Shown here: positions 18,683 through 27,268 of the stretch, piece by piece
How positions within the stretch are numbered: position 1 is the first letter of the stretch
Layout of the letters: each line of letters opens with the position of its first letter
Source of the DNA: Metabacillus dongyingensis
GTDB lineage: Bacteria; Bacillota; Bacilli; Bacillales; Bacillaceae
Length of the DNA stretch: 64,000 nt
Reading direction: 5' to 3'
Assembly (NCBI RefSeq): GCF_019933155.2
Contig: NZ_CP082944.1
Coordinates: forward strand, 4,156,001-4,220,000
Translations under genes and position numbers: made by a program
Notes under the pieces: model-generated
Databases searched by the model: none
The model's input: only the letters and a program-made list of their open reading frames with translations
Told to the model about the DNA's origin: nothing

Positions 18683-20254
18683 CTACTTTTTATACACACT
18701 TACAAATACAGGATTAGAATAGAACCATAGGTCTTGATAATTTCGCTTGTTGATTTCAGCAAAACGAGTTTCGTTATCCTCAATGTCAGTCTTTTGATCA
18801 ATCAACGGTTCACCGTTTTTCGTTTCTCCCGGTACATTCAATCCAAGGTTAGTGCCTCTTAGACGGAAGTACTGATTCTTGTTTGCCTTTACTTTATATG
18901 TGATTACATTGTAGCCATTACGATCTGTTTTCCAGTCTTTGCTTGTGAAACGTTTAATGACTTTAGTCGAATCGTTAGTGTCCTTGTTATAAGCAGGTGT
19001 GCCGGGTACTGCTTTCCCCGATACCTCACCAGAAATCAGGTCCACGTGATCAACTTGAACTGAATCACCATTGTTATTCTTTTTTGGACTCTTAAATCGC
19101 ATCGTAAATTTGATCATTTGACCTTCTTTCACTTTAAGCTCTTCACCCATTTCTGCCTTGCTGCCCATGCCTTCAGCTTGAAAATCAAGCTCATTAATCA
19201 AGTCTCCAAACACAGAGAATGATTTTCCTGAACGCATGCCTTCAAGAACTGACTGCGCATTCGATCCGTTTACCCATGTATAATTTTTGGAGTATTGACC
19301 GGGCCAATATCCGCTAGAATAAAGACGGTTGTCGCTGATTTCAAAATGAGAATCCGAATTGGAAAAATTCCAAAATCTTCTTCCTTCTCCAAGGAGTGCA
19401 TCCCATGAGCCGCCTACCTTAGCAAGCATGTAATCTGAACCGCCGTAAGTGCGGTTTTCTGGAGTGGTCAAATTTAAGCCGCCCCTATCAGGTTCCATTT
19501 GATTGCCGGGCATGCCTTCAAATCCAAAAACTACATGCGGAGCTATATTATTAAAGTCTCGGAAATCCGCAATCGTGTAAACTCTTTTTCTTGAAGGATG
19601 GTTCAAAATCGCATAACTTGTCTCTTTATAATTTTTTTCAAGCCATGCCAGCGCTGTTCGTGCATCTTGTGACGTACTGTAGGCTCTTTCATCCTGAGCT
19701 TTCCAAGCAGCTGCATCTTCCGGCTCAAACATCTTTTCATCACGGTTCGTAAACAAATACTCGAATTGGCTTCCGGCTTTTAAACTTATTGCCGATCCGG
19801 CTTGCTCCCCTATAATGCCAATCCCGACATGCTCATATGTAGGCATGTCCCATTCGAATCCAGAAAAGATAATTTTATTGCGGTACTTCCCTTCACTAAG
19901 AAGCTGTTTTATTTTCGGGACTTGATATTGAATGATGCCTTGAGACAGTGGGATTGGGCCGCCTGGAATCACATTTCCATCAGCATCTCGCGAAGACATT
20001 CTCAAGTGATCAGAAACAGCCATCCAATCCATATCATATTTGTCAAACGCATTGTCTAACAGCAGTTCAAGCGTCTGGGAGGACTGAGCATCATCTGATT
20101 GAGAAGTATGGGCATGATACTCTCCCTTCATCCATCTTCCGCCGGTGTTCTCCTCGAAATTCCTTTCAGTTTCTTTTGCAGTTGCCGGCAGTCCCTGAGC
20201 AAGGACGGTCAGACCCAGAACCACAATGGTAATTAATTTGAATACTTTTAACAT
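18683..20254 (-). CDS. secreted PHP-domain metallohydrolase (CehA/McbA type)
   Basis: A 523-residue secreted protein. A Sec signal peptide ends after about residue 26 (PATAKE). The PHP-type metal-binding motif GEYHAHTSQSDDA has His47 and His49, then AVSDH with Asp82-His83, and further His residues in ILNHPSRK and NSDSHFE. The C-terminal 170 residues look like a beta domain. CehA/McbA-type enzymes are carboxyl- or phosphoesterases. The neighbours and PhoP-box-like repeats upstream favour a phosphate-scavenging role; that is inference. The signal peptide and metal motif are seen. Confidence 0.78.
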   Translation of the reverse strand: MLKVFKLITIVVLGLTVLAQGLPATAKETERNFEENTGGRWMKGEYHAHTSQSDDAQSSQTLELLLDNAFDKYDMDWMAVSDHLRMSSRDADGNVIPGGPIPLSQGIIQYQVPKIKQLLSEGKYRNKIIFSGFEWDMPTYEHVGIGIIGEQAGSAISLKAGSQFEYLFTNRDEKMFEPEDAAAWKAQDERAYSTSQDARTALAWLEKNYKETSYAILNHPSRKRVYTIADFRDFNNIAPHVVFGFEGMPGNQMEPDRGGLNLTTPENRTYGGSDYMLAKVGGSWDALLGEGRRFWNFSNSDSHFEISDNRLYSSGYWPGQYSKNYTWVNGSNAQSVLEGMRSGKSFSVFGDLINELDFQAEGMGSKAEMGEELKVKEGQMIKFTMRFKSPKKNNNGDSVQVDHVDLISGEVSGKAVPGTPAYNKDTNDSTKVIKRFTSKDWKTDRNGYNVITYKVKANKNQYFRLRGTNLGLNVPGETKNGEPLIDQKTDIEDNETRFAEINKRNYQDLWFYSNPVFVSVYKK

Positions 20255-20296
20255 ATAAACCTCCGAAGTGTTGAATTAATATATACAAACCTATTT

Positions 20297-20324
20297 TATG
20301 AAAATATTATTAAGCAAATATAGA
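20297..20324 (-). promoter_or_regulatory. candidate PhoP box upstream of the PHP-esterase gene
   Basis: On the minus strand TCTATA, TTAATA and TTCATA start at 20324, 20313 and 20302, exactly 11 bases apart, and a TATATATTAAT -10-like stretch follows. Two of the three fit the consensus well. Confidence 0.45.
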
Positions 20325-20740
20325 TAGTTTGTATCGTTTAAGTAAAAAGAGAAAGCACTTATAAACAATTTACCTGCTTTCTCAAATCATCAGCATATTT
20401 GAAAAATCCCGACAGGTTCCAGACTATTATAGATAAGTTTGCTTAGGTCTAGCGGTTACAGTGAGTTGAAAAAATTTATTTTAAAAAACCAATGAAATTG
20501 CATAATAGGAGAAACACCAATGGATTATCCAATTGAAACGGCAGATTTTTGATAAGGTTTGACTTCAAGTCTTATTGAAATGGAGAAGATTTGAGGTCAT
20601 GGGGAGGCAGCAGGCTTACATATCATTGTTCAATTACCAGAAAGATTAACTACTTTAAAGCAGTTTTAATTAGAACAAGTATATCTAAGTAATTTGGAAC
20701 AAATATTATAACTATTGAAAAGCAAAAGGAGGTAACTGCA
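20325..20740. other. intergenic region upstream of sspH
   Basis: No credible gene. AT-rich sequence. The forespore promoter of sspH should lie in the last 60 bases, but I could not fix its boxes. Confidence 0.35.
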
Positions 20741-20920
20741 ATGAATGCCGAACGAGCACAAGAAATTTTTTCTTCGCCAAATATGGTTAATGTCACTTAT
20801 AATGGAGAAAGTATTTACATTGAGCACGTGGATGAACAAAATGGAAAAGCTACAATCCATTCACTAAAAGAACCAAATAATAAACAAAGTGTTTCTGTAA
20901 CAAGCTTGACTGAACATTAA
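20741..20920 (+). CDS. sspH: small acid-soluble spore protein, H type
   Basis: A 59-residue protein starting MNAERAQEIFSSPNMVNVTY and containing GESIYIEHVDEQNGKA. This is the conserved pattern of the SspH family (MN..RA.EI..SP..VNVTY.G..IYI.HVDE). These minor small acid-soluble proteins are made in the forespore and degraded at germination. AAAGGAGG lies seven bases before the ATG. A hairpin follows the stop. It is too short for common ORF cut-offs. B. subtilis sspH is transcribed by forespore RNA polymerase. Confidence 0.9.
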   Translation: MNAERAQEIFSSPNMVNVTYNGESIYIEHVDEQNGKATIHSLKEPNNKQSVSVTSLTEH

Positions 20921-20943
20921 TTTAAGAAGTATTTCCCCATGAT

Positions 20944-20969
20944 AAACCTTCACCTGCGGGTGATGGTTT
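20944..20969 (+). terminator. hairpin after sspH
   Basis: AAACC(T)TCACC and GGTGA(T)GGTTT arms around a four-base loop; the T tract is weak. Confidence 0.6.
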
Positions 20970-21066
20970 CACTAGTTCAATTCAATAAATAAATATTTAT
21001 TAGGAATAATTTGCAGGATTTTTCTGAATGTTATTCCCTTGTATGAGTATCCCCGCTTTAGCTTAA

Positions 21067-21097
21067 TAAAAAAAGGGATTGCCGCAGCATTCCCTTT
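21067..21097 (-). terminator. terminator after the MFS gene
   Basis: AAAGGGA(T)TGC hairpin with a T run on the minus strand, a few bases beyond the MFS stop. Confidence 0.8.
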
Positions 21098-21103
21098 CTA
21101 AAA

Positions 21104-22339
21104 CTAATATTTTGTCCCTAACCTCTTTAAAGAAATGAATGGTTTTTCAATCGAAGTGGGTTTTGATAATTTTATAAGACATACTGTAAGTATAAGAGTT
21201 AGAAGTAAAAAAACGGCAACCATGCAAATTAGCCCTGCCCATCCAAATAGAGTCCAAAAAACCCCTCCCAGAGAACCACCAATACTTGAGCCTGCGTAAT
21301 ATAAAAAAAGATATAATGAAGATGCTTGAGCCTTGTTAATTAATGCACGCTGCCCTACCCAGCTGCTAGCAATGGAATGCCCCCCAAAGAAACCAAAAAT
21401 AAACAAACCAAGACCTATTATTTTTATTAGTAATGATGGGAATAAAGTTAAAAACACACCTAGAATTGAAATTACTAGATTTATAAATAGAACCTTGGAT
21501 CTTCCGTGTTTATCAATTAGTTTTCCAATAAAGGAAGAGCTGAACATGCCAATGAGGTAAATCAAAAAGAACCAGCTTATGAAAGATTGGCTTAATGAAT
21601 AAGGCTCATCCATTAATAGATAACCAATATAATTAAACAAAGCCACGTTACTTCCTAACAGAAAAAATCCCATTAAAAATAAACAAACTAGCCCAGGATC
21701 TTTTAAATGCTTAATTAAGGACATCCCTAAGCCTCTAATTTCTAATTTGCACGGCTTAAAATTTCTTGAAGGAGACAGGCTGACACCAAAAATGAGGGTG
21801 GCAATTAAACTTATTGCTCCGACCCCTGCTAGTGCGAAATGCCAATCATAATAATCAGTAAGAATGCCTGTAAAAATCCTGCCAAATACAGCACCTAAAG
21901 CATTGCCGCTTATATATAATCCCATCGCCTTCCCTAGACTCTTAGGATCTACTTCTTCTCCGAGATAAGCCATTGCTATTGATGGCAGACCAGCAAGTGA
22001 AATACCTACCAATATTCGGAGAATCAGCAAAATATGAAAATTTGGACTAAATGCAGTCAGCAGACACAAGAAAGAGGCAATAAACATAGAAATTACCATA
22101 ATAGGTTTACGTCCCCAAGCATCAGATAATGATGCAAAAAAAAGCATGCTTACAGCTAATGCTATCGTTGTCACTGAGAGAGACAAGCTTGCACTAGTTG
22201 GAGAAATGCCAAAATCTCTCGTGAATTCAGGCATTAAAGGCTGCATGCAATAAAGAATAGAAAATGTATTAAATCCTGCAGCAAAAAAAGCAAAGTTTGC
22301 TTTCCGGAAGGCTTGCGTACCTTGTTGGATGTAAGTCAT
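21104..22339 (-). CDS. MFS efflux transporter
   Basis: A 411-residue major facilitator with 12 predicted helices. The motif A loop between helices 2 and 3 reads SLSDAWGRKPIM, and a second copy in the C-terminal half reads GKLIDKHGRSKVL. By resemblance it belongs with drug/solute efflux proteins of the YnfM/YybF kind. It is divergent from a LysR-type gene with 234 bases between, the same arrangement as yybF and yybE in B. subtilis. No ribosome binding site is clear at the ATG. The substrate is unknown; the LysR protein is the likely regulator. Confidence 0.83.
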   Translation of the reverse strand: MTYIQQGTQAFRKANFAFFAAGFNTFSILYCMQPLMPEFTRDFGISPTSASLSLSVTTIALAVSMLFFASLSDAWGRKPIMVISMFIASFLCLLTAFSPNFHILLILRILVGISLAGLPSIAMAYLGEEVDPKSLGKAMGLYISGNALGAVFGRIFTGILTDYYDWHFALAGVGAISLIATLIFGVSLSPSRNFKPCKLEIRGLGMSLIKHLKDPGLVCLFLMGFFLLGSNVALFNYIGYLLMDEPYSLSQSFISWFFLIYLIGMFSSSFIGKLIDKHGRSKVLFINLVISILGVFLTLFPSLLIKIIGLGLFIFGFFGGHSIASSWVGQRALINKAQASSLYLFLYYAGSSIGGSLGGVFWTLFGWAGLICMVAVFLLLTLILTVCLIKLSKPTSIEKPFISLKRLGTKY

Positions 22340-22497
22340 AAATTAATCAATCCAATAATATAAAAACATTCCTCTTGCAGCATAATAAACAATCGCTTCC
22401 TTCATAAAAATGTTACCTCTTTATAAATGATAGTATTTCCTTCAAAAGTCCTTGCAAGTAACTTCTGAATTTATAGTAACACCTAATTTTTATAATG

Positions 22498-22511
22498 TAT
22501 AATGCATTATA
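22498..22511. promoter_or_regulatory. palindrome in the MFS/LysR intergenic region
   Basis: TATAATGCATTATA is a perfect 14-base palindrome about 63 bases before the LysR start. It is a candidate binding site for the LysR protein, or simply overlapping -10 elements. Confidence 0.4.
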
Positions 22512-22573
22512 ATGATGATTTTAATGCGAAAATGTAATTGATTATGATTGTTTAAGATATAGGAGGTTATTAA

Positions 22574-23458
22574 ATGGATTTGCAGCAGTTTGAATACTTC
22601 CAAACCCTCGCCAAAACGCAGCACGTTACCCGTTCGGCAGAAGCACTCTCAATTTCTCAATCTGCTCTTAGCCGTTCAATTGCCAGATTAGAGGATGATA
22701 TAGGGGTACCATTATTTGATCGTCAAGGGCGATCTATTCGACTAAATCAATATGGACAGATTTTTTTAAAACGAGTAGAGAATATTATGAAAGAGTTCTA
22801 TGAGGGAAAACAAGAAATACAAGATTTACTTGAACCAGAGTCAGGAACTATATCATTAGGTTTTTTGCATACACTAAGCACAAATCTCATACCAGATTTA
22901 ATCTCCTGCTTTCGTATTTACTATCCCAAAATTAACTTTCAACTTGGGCAAGGTCCTTCACATGTTCTTCTTGAGCAGCTGAAATCTGGAGAAATGGATC
23001 TTTGTCTAATTGCACCTAACGAAGTCATCCATCCGATTCAATGGGAAAAGCTTTGGAGTGAGGAGCTTTTTGTTACAGTCCCTAAAAATCATAAATTCGC
23101 TGATCGTAAAAGCATTGGGTTAGAACAATTAGCAAATGAACCATTTATTCATTTAAAAAAGGGTTATTCCCTCCGTATAACCGTGGAGCAGTTGTTTCAA
23201 GAAGCAGGATTAACACCAAATATAACATTTGAAGGAGAAGAAGCAGACACTGTGGCAGGGCTTGTCGTTGCAGGACTAGGGATTTCGCTTTTACCGGATT
23301 TAAAAGGAATAGATAAAAGTAAATTAGTACAAATATCTGTAAGTTGGCCGAAGAGCCAAAGGACAATTGGCATTGCTTGGGTTGAGGGCAGGTATATATC
23401 ACCTGCAACTAAACAGTTTAAATCCTTTGTTTTGGAGAAATTCAACCAAATAAAATAA
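22574..23458 (+). CDS. LysR-family transcriptional regulator
   Basis: A 294-residue LysR-type regulator. The N-terminal winged helix-turn-helix is typical (MDLQQFEYFQTLAKTQHVTRSAEAL, SQSALSRSIARLED). The effector-binding domain runs from about residue 90, with the FLHTLSTNLIPDLI strand-helix. AGGAGG precedes the ATG. It is divergent from the MFS gene, which it probably activates or represses together with its own promoter. It resembles B. subtilis YybE/GltC. The ligand is unknown. Confidence 0.88.
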   Translation: MDLQQFEYFQTLAKTQHVTRSAEALSISQSALSRSIARLEDDIGVPLFDRQGRSIRLNQYGQIFLKRVENIMKEFYEGKQEIQDLLEPESGTISLGFLHTLSTNLIPDLISCFRIYYPKINFQLGQGPSHVLLEQLKSGEMDLCLIAPNEVIHPIQWEKLWSEELFVTVPKNHKFADRKSIGLEQLANEPFIHLKKGYSLRITVEQLFQEAGLTPNITFEGEEADTVAGLVVAGLGISLLPDLKGIDKSKLVQISVSWPKSQRTIGIAWVEGRYISPATKQFKSFVLEKFNQIK

Positions 23459-23636
23459 TTGTAAAGAAAAGATGTCGAAATAAATCAGCGACCATATGCA
23501 TTCAGATTTTCAGGTCCACATTACATAGACAGCACTGATAAAATCCCTTCAATTTAAAGCTAACGGGACAGATTGATTGAGTAAGAGTTTTATTAGGTTA
23601 TAACTAAATTAGTATAAAAATAGGGAGTGAATAACA

Positions 23637-24455
23637 ATGAGCCTGTTTTTTATTTTTTCTAAATACATCAGGGAAAATGTGGAGTCCTTAGCTATTGAAG
23701 TGGTTGAAAGTGTACTTCACAGAATGAAATTAGACATCCCTGAATGGGAGAAAGAACAAGCAATTGCGATATATGTTGAGCTATTAAGCTATTTCGGAGA
23801 ATCACTTATTAACGAAGGGAAAGATTTAGTTCCCGATACTTTTATCGTTTGGAGCAAAAGGAATGCGGCAATGCAAGTATCTTCAAGAGGGAAAATTTCA
23901 GAAATTGCGGTTCGTTATTCGCCAACCAGGGACGTCTTTACGGAAATATTAACGAAAATCAGTATAGATCTGGGGCTGTCAGTAAAGGAAAATGCGCTTA
24001 TTATAAAACGGATAAACACAATGTTAGACATCAGCTTAAATGAAACAGTTTTCGCTTTCGAACGCCTTCTAGATGAAGCTAGGGAAGAAACGAAAAAAGA
24101 ACTGGCAGCATTATCAGCCCCTATTATACCTGTTAAAGACGGTGTCGTGATCCTTCCCTTAGTTGGCTATATTGATAGCTACAGGGCAAATTATATTATG
24201 GAATATGTTGTTCCGAAAATAGCTGACATGGATATAAATCACGTCATTGCAGACTTTTCAGGTATTTTTACAATTAATATAGACATTGCAGAACATATCC
24301 ATCAAATAGGAAGCATGCTTCAATTAATGGGTATCCATGTAATTACTACAGGCTTGCGTCCTGAACTGGCACAACTAGTAATAAATAGCAGGATTAATAT
24401 CTCTGCTATCGAGACTTTTGCTAATGTTAAGAAAGCATTAGAAAGTATTAAGTAA
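23637..24455 (+). CDS. RsbR-family stressosome protein paralogue 1
   Basis: A 272-residue protein in which an N-terminal helical, globin-like RsbR sensor domain (residues 1-150) is joined to a C-terminal STAS domain (about 160-272). The STAS part has LSAPIIPVKDGVVILPLVG, ID(S)YRA and ADFSGI. The Ser/Thr positions after the first and third strands, phosphorylated by RsbT in RsbRA, are Ser here (IDS, DFS). RsbR proteins form the 1.8-MDa stressosome with RsbS and control sigma B. There is no rsbS or rsbT next to it. AATAGGGAGTG precedes the ATG. A second paralogue lies 1.6 kb downstream. Confidence 0.85.
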   Translation: MSLFFIFSKYIRENVESLAIEVVESVLHRMKLDIPEWEKEQAIAIYVELLSYFGESLINEGKDLVPDTFIVWSKRNAAMQVSSRGKISEIAVRYSPTRDVFTEILTKISIDLGLSVKENALIIKRINTMLDISLNETVFAFERLLDEAREETKKELAALSAPIIPVKDGVVILPLVGYIDSYRANYIMEYVVPKIADMDINHVIADFSGIFTINIDIAEHIHQIGSMLQLMGIHVITTGLRPELAQLVINSRINISAIETFANVKKALESIK

Positions 24456-24592
24456 TCTTATGGCTCACTTTGTAAAATACACAGTGTATGTTTCCTGAGC
24501 TCCCTTGAAAGAACGGTAAAAATTCTATCATCTGTGGAGCTGCTATTTGCAGCAAAGTTGGCTAACGGGAACGTTAATTGAACAAGACGTAC

Positions 24593-24622
24593 AAAAGGAC
24601 CAAGATTTTTGGCCCTTTTTCT
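24593..24622. terminator. bidirectional terminator between rsbR-like and PAP2 genes
   Basis: AAAAGG(A)CCAA and TTGG(C)CCTTTTT arms with T runs on both strands; it serves the convergent genes. The sequence GCTAACGGGAACGTTAATTG lies just before it at 24560. Confidence 0.75.
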
Positions 24623-24687
24623 ATGCTTAATTATCAACATAAATGGTTAACAGAGCTTGAAATAAAAGATTATTAAAAGCCCAAACA

Positions 24688-25302
24688 TTAGTAGTTTTTG
24701 GTTTTGTTTCCTTTTGACTTTTTTAATGGTTGAAAAAGAATGTCCTCGCATTTTTCATACATCTTTAAAATATTGCCTGTAACACTTAATTTAGGTACAG
24801 TGAAATATATGAAAACTGCAGCTGCAAAGCTTATTAGTATTCCTGTTAAAACATCAAAAGGATAATGAACACCAACCCAAATACGGGAGATGCCAACAAG
24901 AACAGCCAGCATTATCCATAAGAATGACCAGCCTCTTCTGAAAAGCCAAAAAGAAAGACAATATGAGAAGAATAAGATTGTATGGTCACTGGGAAAGGAA
25001 TTATCTTTTTCTTTCTCGATCAGCTTATTTACATTTGATAATTCTGCAAATGGCTGATAATTTTTATAAAATTCACCTGATATTTTACCCATTGCAAATG
25101 CACATATAAATGTGATAGTTGCACAAAGAATCATTAATCTGCTGTCTTTGTCCCGTCTAAACCAAATAATAAGAACACTTAGTGCAAGTAAAAAAACCAT
25201 ATATTCAGCAATAAAACTGAAAACAGGATTTAAATATGTATATTCTTTTCCTAAGTCATTAACCAATCTAAATAATGCAATATTAACTTCAGAAAAATCC
25301 AA
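24688..25302 (-). CDS. bcrC: PAP2-family membrane phosphatase, BcrC-like
   Basis: A 204-residue membrane protein with about six helices, like BcrC-type undecaprenyl-pyrophosphate phosphatases. Motif 2 is PSDH (SFPSDHTILFF) and motif 3 is SRIWVGVHYPFD, with the catalytic His pair. In motif 1 the usual Arg-Pro is Gln-Pro (YKNYQPF), which is odd. BcrC recycles the lipid carrier for wall synthesis and confers bacitracin resistance. The start is TTG after AGGATGGTGA. A shared terminator closes it. The family is sure; whether it is the main UPP phosphatase is not. Confidence 0.72.
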   Translation of the reverse strand: MDFSEVNIALFRLVNDLGKEYTYLNPVFSFIAEYMVFLLALSVLIIWFRRDKDSRLMILCATITFICAFAMGKISGEFYKNYQPFAELSNVNKLIEKEKDNSFPSDHTILFFSYCLSFWLFRRGWSFLWIMLAVLVGISRIWVGVHYPFDVLTGILISFAAAVFIYFTVPKLSVTGNILKMYEKCEDILFQPLKKSKGNKTKNY

Positions 25303-25642
25303 ACCCAGTCACCATCCTATCTCTCTTTACTACATCTTAAAAGAGAGCTAGGTGATCTGCCATCGATTCAAATTACATTTTATGGTTTTATGTAACAATC
25401 TTGTAAGGTTAATGTTAGATGATATATAAATGGGACAAAATAACAAATTCTTTTCTATATGAAAGGAATTCCTTAGCTCAAGCGACACCAAACGTACTGC
25501 AATCGCCCCCTTTAATTGAAGGAGGAATACCTAAGACCGTCATAAGACTCTCCCTATTAATTCAACTAGCTCTTTATTGGTTAAATAAGGAACCGAACCA
25601 ACAGTTTAAAAAATGATCACAAAAACTCACCTGATCATTTGG
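25303..25642. other. intergenic stretch
   Basis: About 340 bases with no convincing gene. A 65-codon plus-strand frame at 25419-25616 has only a weak AAGG upstream and no recognisable product. Confidence 0.3.
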
Positions 25643-25798
25643 TTAGGTGTTCAAAATTATATATTCAATAGTCTTTTCTAGAAGTTCAATATCCTTATAT
25701 ATCTCTCGTTTAATTCTCATATCATTACATCGTTGGTAATCGAGGTGTAACCGCTTTAATTCTTCAGTGAAAATACGGTATTCATAGTTGTTTCCCAT
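25643..25798 (-). CDS. small hypothetical protein, 51 residues
   Basis: A 51-residue reading frame starting MGNNYEYRIFTEELKRLHLD and ending EYIILNT, with a helix-rich, amphipathic and charged composition. AGGGGACA lies about six bases before the ATG. Codon use is normal. Small helical hypothetical proteins of this kind are common in Bacillus, and I do not know a function. An imperfect hairpin (CACCT/AGGTG) covers the stop. Confidence 0.45.
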   Translation of the reverse strand: MGNNYEYRIFTEELKRLHLDYQRCNDMRIKREIYKDIELLEKTIEYIILNT

Positions 25799-26040
25799 AT
25801 TCTGTGTCCCCTAACGAATAAGACTATTCAATAATGTTTACTCAAACAAGATAATTAAAACTAGTTACACTTCCTATAAGCCTTATCGAACTAAATGTAA
25901 ATCCCGTTAGTTGAATTAAAAGTAAATATTAGAAAGGATTTATTATTTAATTAATGAACTTTTTAAGTAGAAGTGGTTTAGTTTTTACAAGTAAAGGGTA
26001 TTTAAGTACTGTGGAAATATATCTAAAAGGGGATTTAATA

Positions 26041-26862
26041 ATGGAGATAATGTTTGATACAGATAAATTCATGAAATACACCGAAACTAATAAACAGAGT
26101 TTTGAAAATTCATTATTAAGCCAAGCAGCTAATGTAAAAGATAAAATTCAAGATATTCTAAGAGTTGGAAATATTGATCTCATAAATAATGCCCATAAAC
26201 TGGTTCAATTCGTTGTTGATGGTAAAGATGAAGAACTTCAATCTTTTGCGAAACATGAAGGGATAGTGTGGGCGACACACGAAATGACATTATCATTCAA
26301 ATTAGAGTGGGTTCAGGCCATTCGCAGAACCTTGTGGGAATTCCTGCAAAACTATAACAAGTTAACGAATAACGCTGTAATCGATGATTTTTTTTCGTTG
26401 GAAAAACAAATAAACAGTCAAATAGACCAATTTTTGAATGTTTTTTTTATTAATTATTCAAAATACAAGGATTCATTGATAATGGCTCAAAGACAATTGG
26501 TAGAAAATCTATCGGTGCCTATAATACCAATAACACCCACTATATGTATTTTGCCTCTGATTGGTTCGGTTGATACAATTCGAACGAATATTATTGAGGA
26601 AAAAATTTTAATGGAAGTTGGAAAATTACATATTCAAACATTGATTATTGACTTATCTGGAATTGCAGAGATGGAGAATGAAGTAATTGACCATTTATTG
26701 AAGATTATAGCTGGCACTTCAATGATGGGATGCCATACTGTGATTACAGGGTTAAGAGCTGAAGTTGTTAGAAAAATGATACGTTTAGGAATAACATTCG
26801 ATACAAACACCAAAACATTAGGAACTTTACAACAAGCATTAAATGAATATTTAATGAGATAA
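26041..26862 (+). CDS. RsbR-family stressosome protein paralogue 2
   Basis: A 273-residue protein of the same build as the gene at 23637: a helical N-terminal sensor domain of about 150 residues and a C-terminal STAS domain (LSVPIIPITPTICILPLIGS, VDTIRTN, IDLSGI). Thr and Ser occupy the two likely phosphorylation positions. I start at ATG 26041, behind AAAAGGGGA; the longer frame from 25954 has no ribosome binding site. The two paralogues differ widely in the N-terminal half, suggesting different signals. No sigma B operon is in the window, so its partners must be encoded elsewhere. Confidence 0.83.
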   Translation: MEIMFDTDKFMKYTETNKQSFENSLLSQAANVKDKIQDILRVGNIDLINNAHKLVQFVVDGKDEELQSFAKHEGIVWATHEMTLSFKLEWVQAIRRTLWEFLQNYNKLTNNAVIDDFFSLEKQINSQIDQFLNVFFINYSKYKDSLIMAQRQLVENLSVPIIPITPTICILPLIGSVDTIRTNIIEEKILMEVGKLHIQTLIIDLSGIAEMENEVIDHLLKIIAGTSMMGCHTVITGLRAEVVRKMIRLGITFDTNTKTLGTLQQALNEYLMR

Positions 26863-27001
26863 ACGAAATGTTTTACATTTAACAGGCTGAATATTAGAGG
26901 AGAGTTCCTCGTGCTGTCGCTATAAGCTTTCTCCAGCACTGGATATTCTTTTTGAGTAAGCTAATCTTTCAATGACTATTACAAATTGATTAAAAGGCAG
27001 C

Positions 27002-27025
27002 AAAAAAGGAGCTGCATTAAGCTCC
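27002..27025 (-). terminator. terminator after the kinase operon
   Basis: GGAGCT/AGCTCC hairpin followed on the minus strand by six T residues. Confidence 0.75.
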
Positions 27026-27049
27026 TTCTCTTCAAAAGTTTGATTTTTA

Positions 27050-27199
27050 CTAGGATAACTTGGATTCTGACTTTATATATAAGTTAGAGAGTACTACTCC
27101 ATCTTCTGTCATAATAAATTCATGACATGTCATTAACGCCGTATTCAGCCAGTCGGGGATTCTTTCTGAATCATAGGCACAAACTAATAACAATCTCAT
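27050..27199 (-). CDS. small hypothetical protein downstream of the histidine kinase
   Basis: A 49-residue frame, MRLLLVCAYDSERIPDWLNT..., with GGAAGGG nine bases before the ATG. It begins about 70 bases after the kinase stop and ends about 25 bases before a good terminator, so it would be the last gene of that transcript. Its start resembles a beta strand (LLLVCAYDS). I do not recognise it. The spacing, ribosome binding site and codon use make it plausible but unproven. Confidence 0.4.
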   Translation of the reverse strand: MRLLLVCAYDSERIPDWLNTALMTCHEFIMTEDGVVLSNLYIKSESKLS

Positions 27200-27268
27200 G
27201 TCGCTTACCCTTCCCTTTGCTTCTTTTTCAAATTCTTCAATTATCCTTAAGATGCCTTCCTGAATTTT

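Noticed and set aside
25419..25616. 65-codon plus-strand frame between PAP2 and rsbR-like genes
   Set aside because: Weak upstream AAGG only, Pro/Leu-rich sequence without family resemblance, and no terminator; treated as noncoding.
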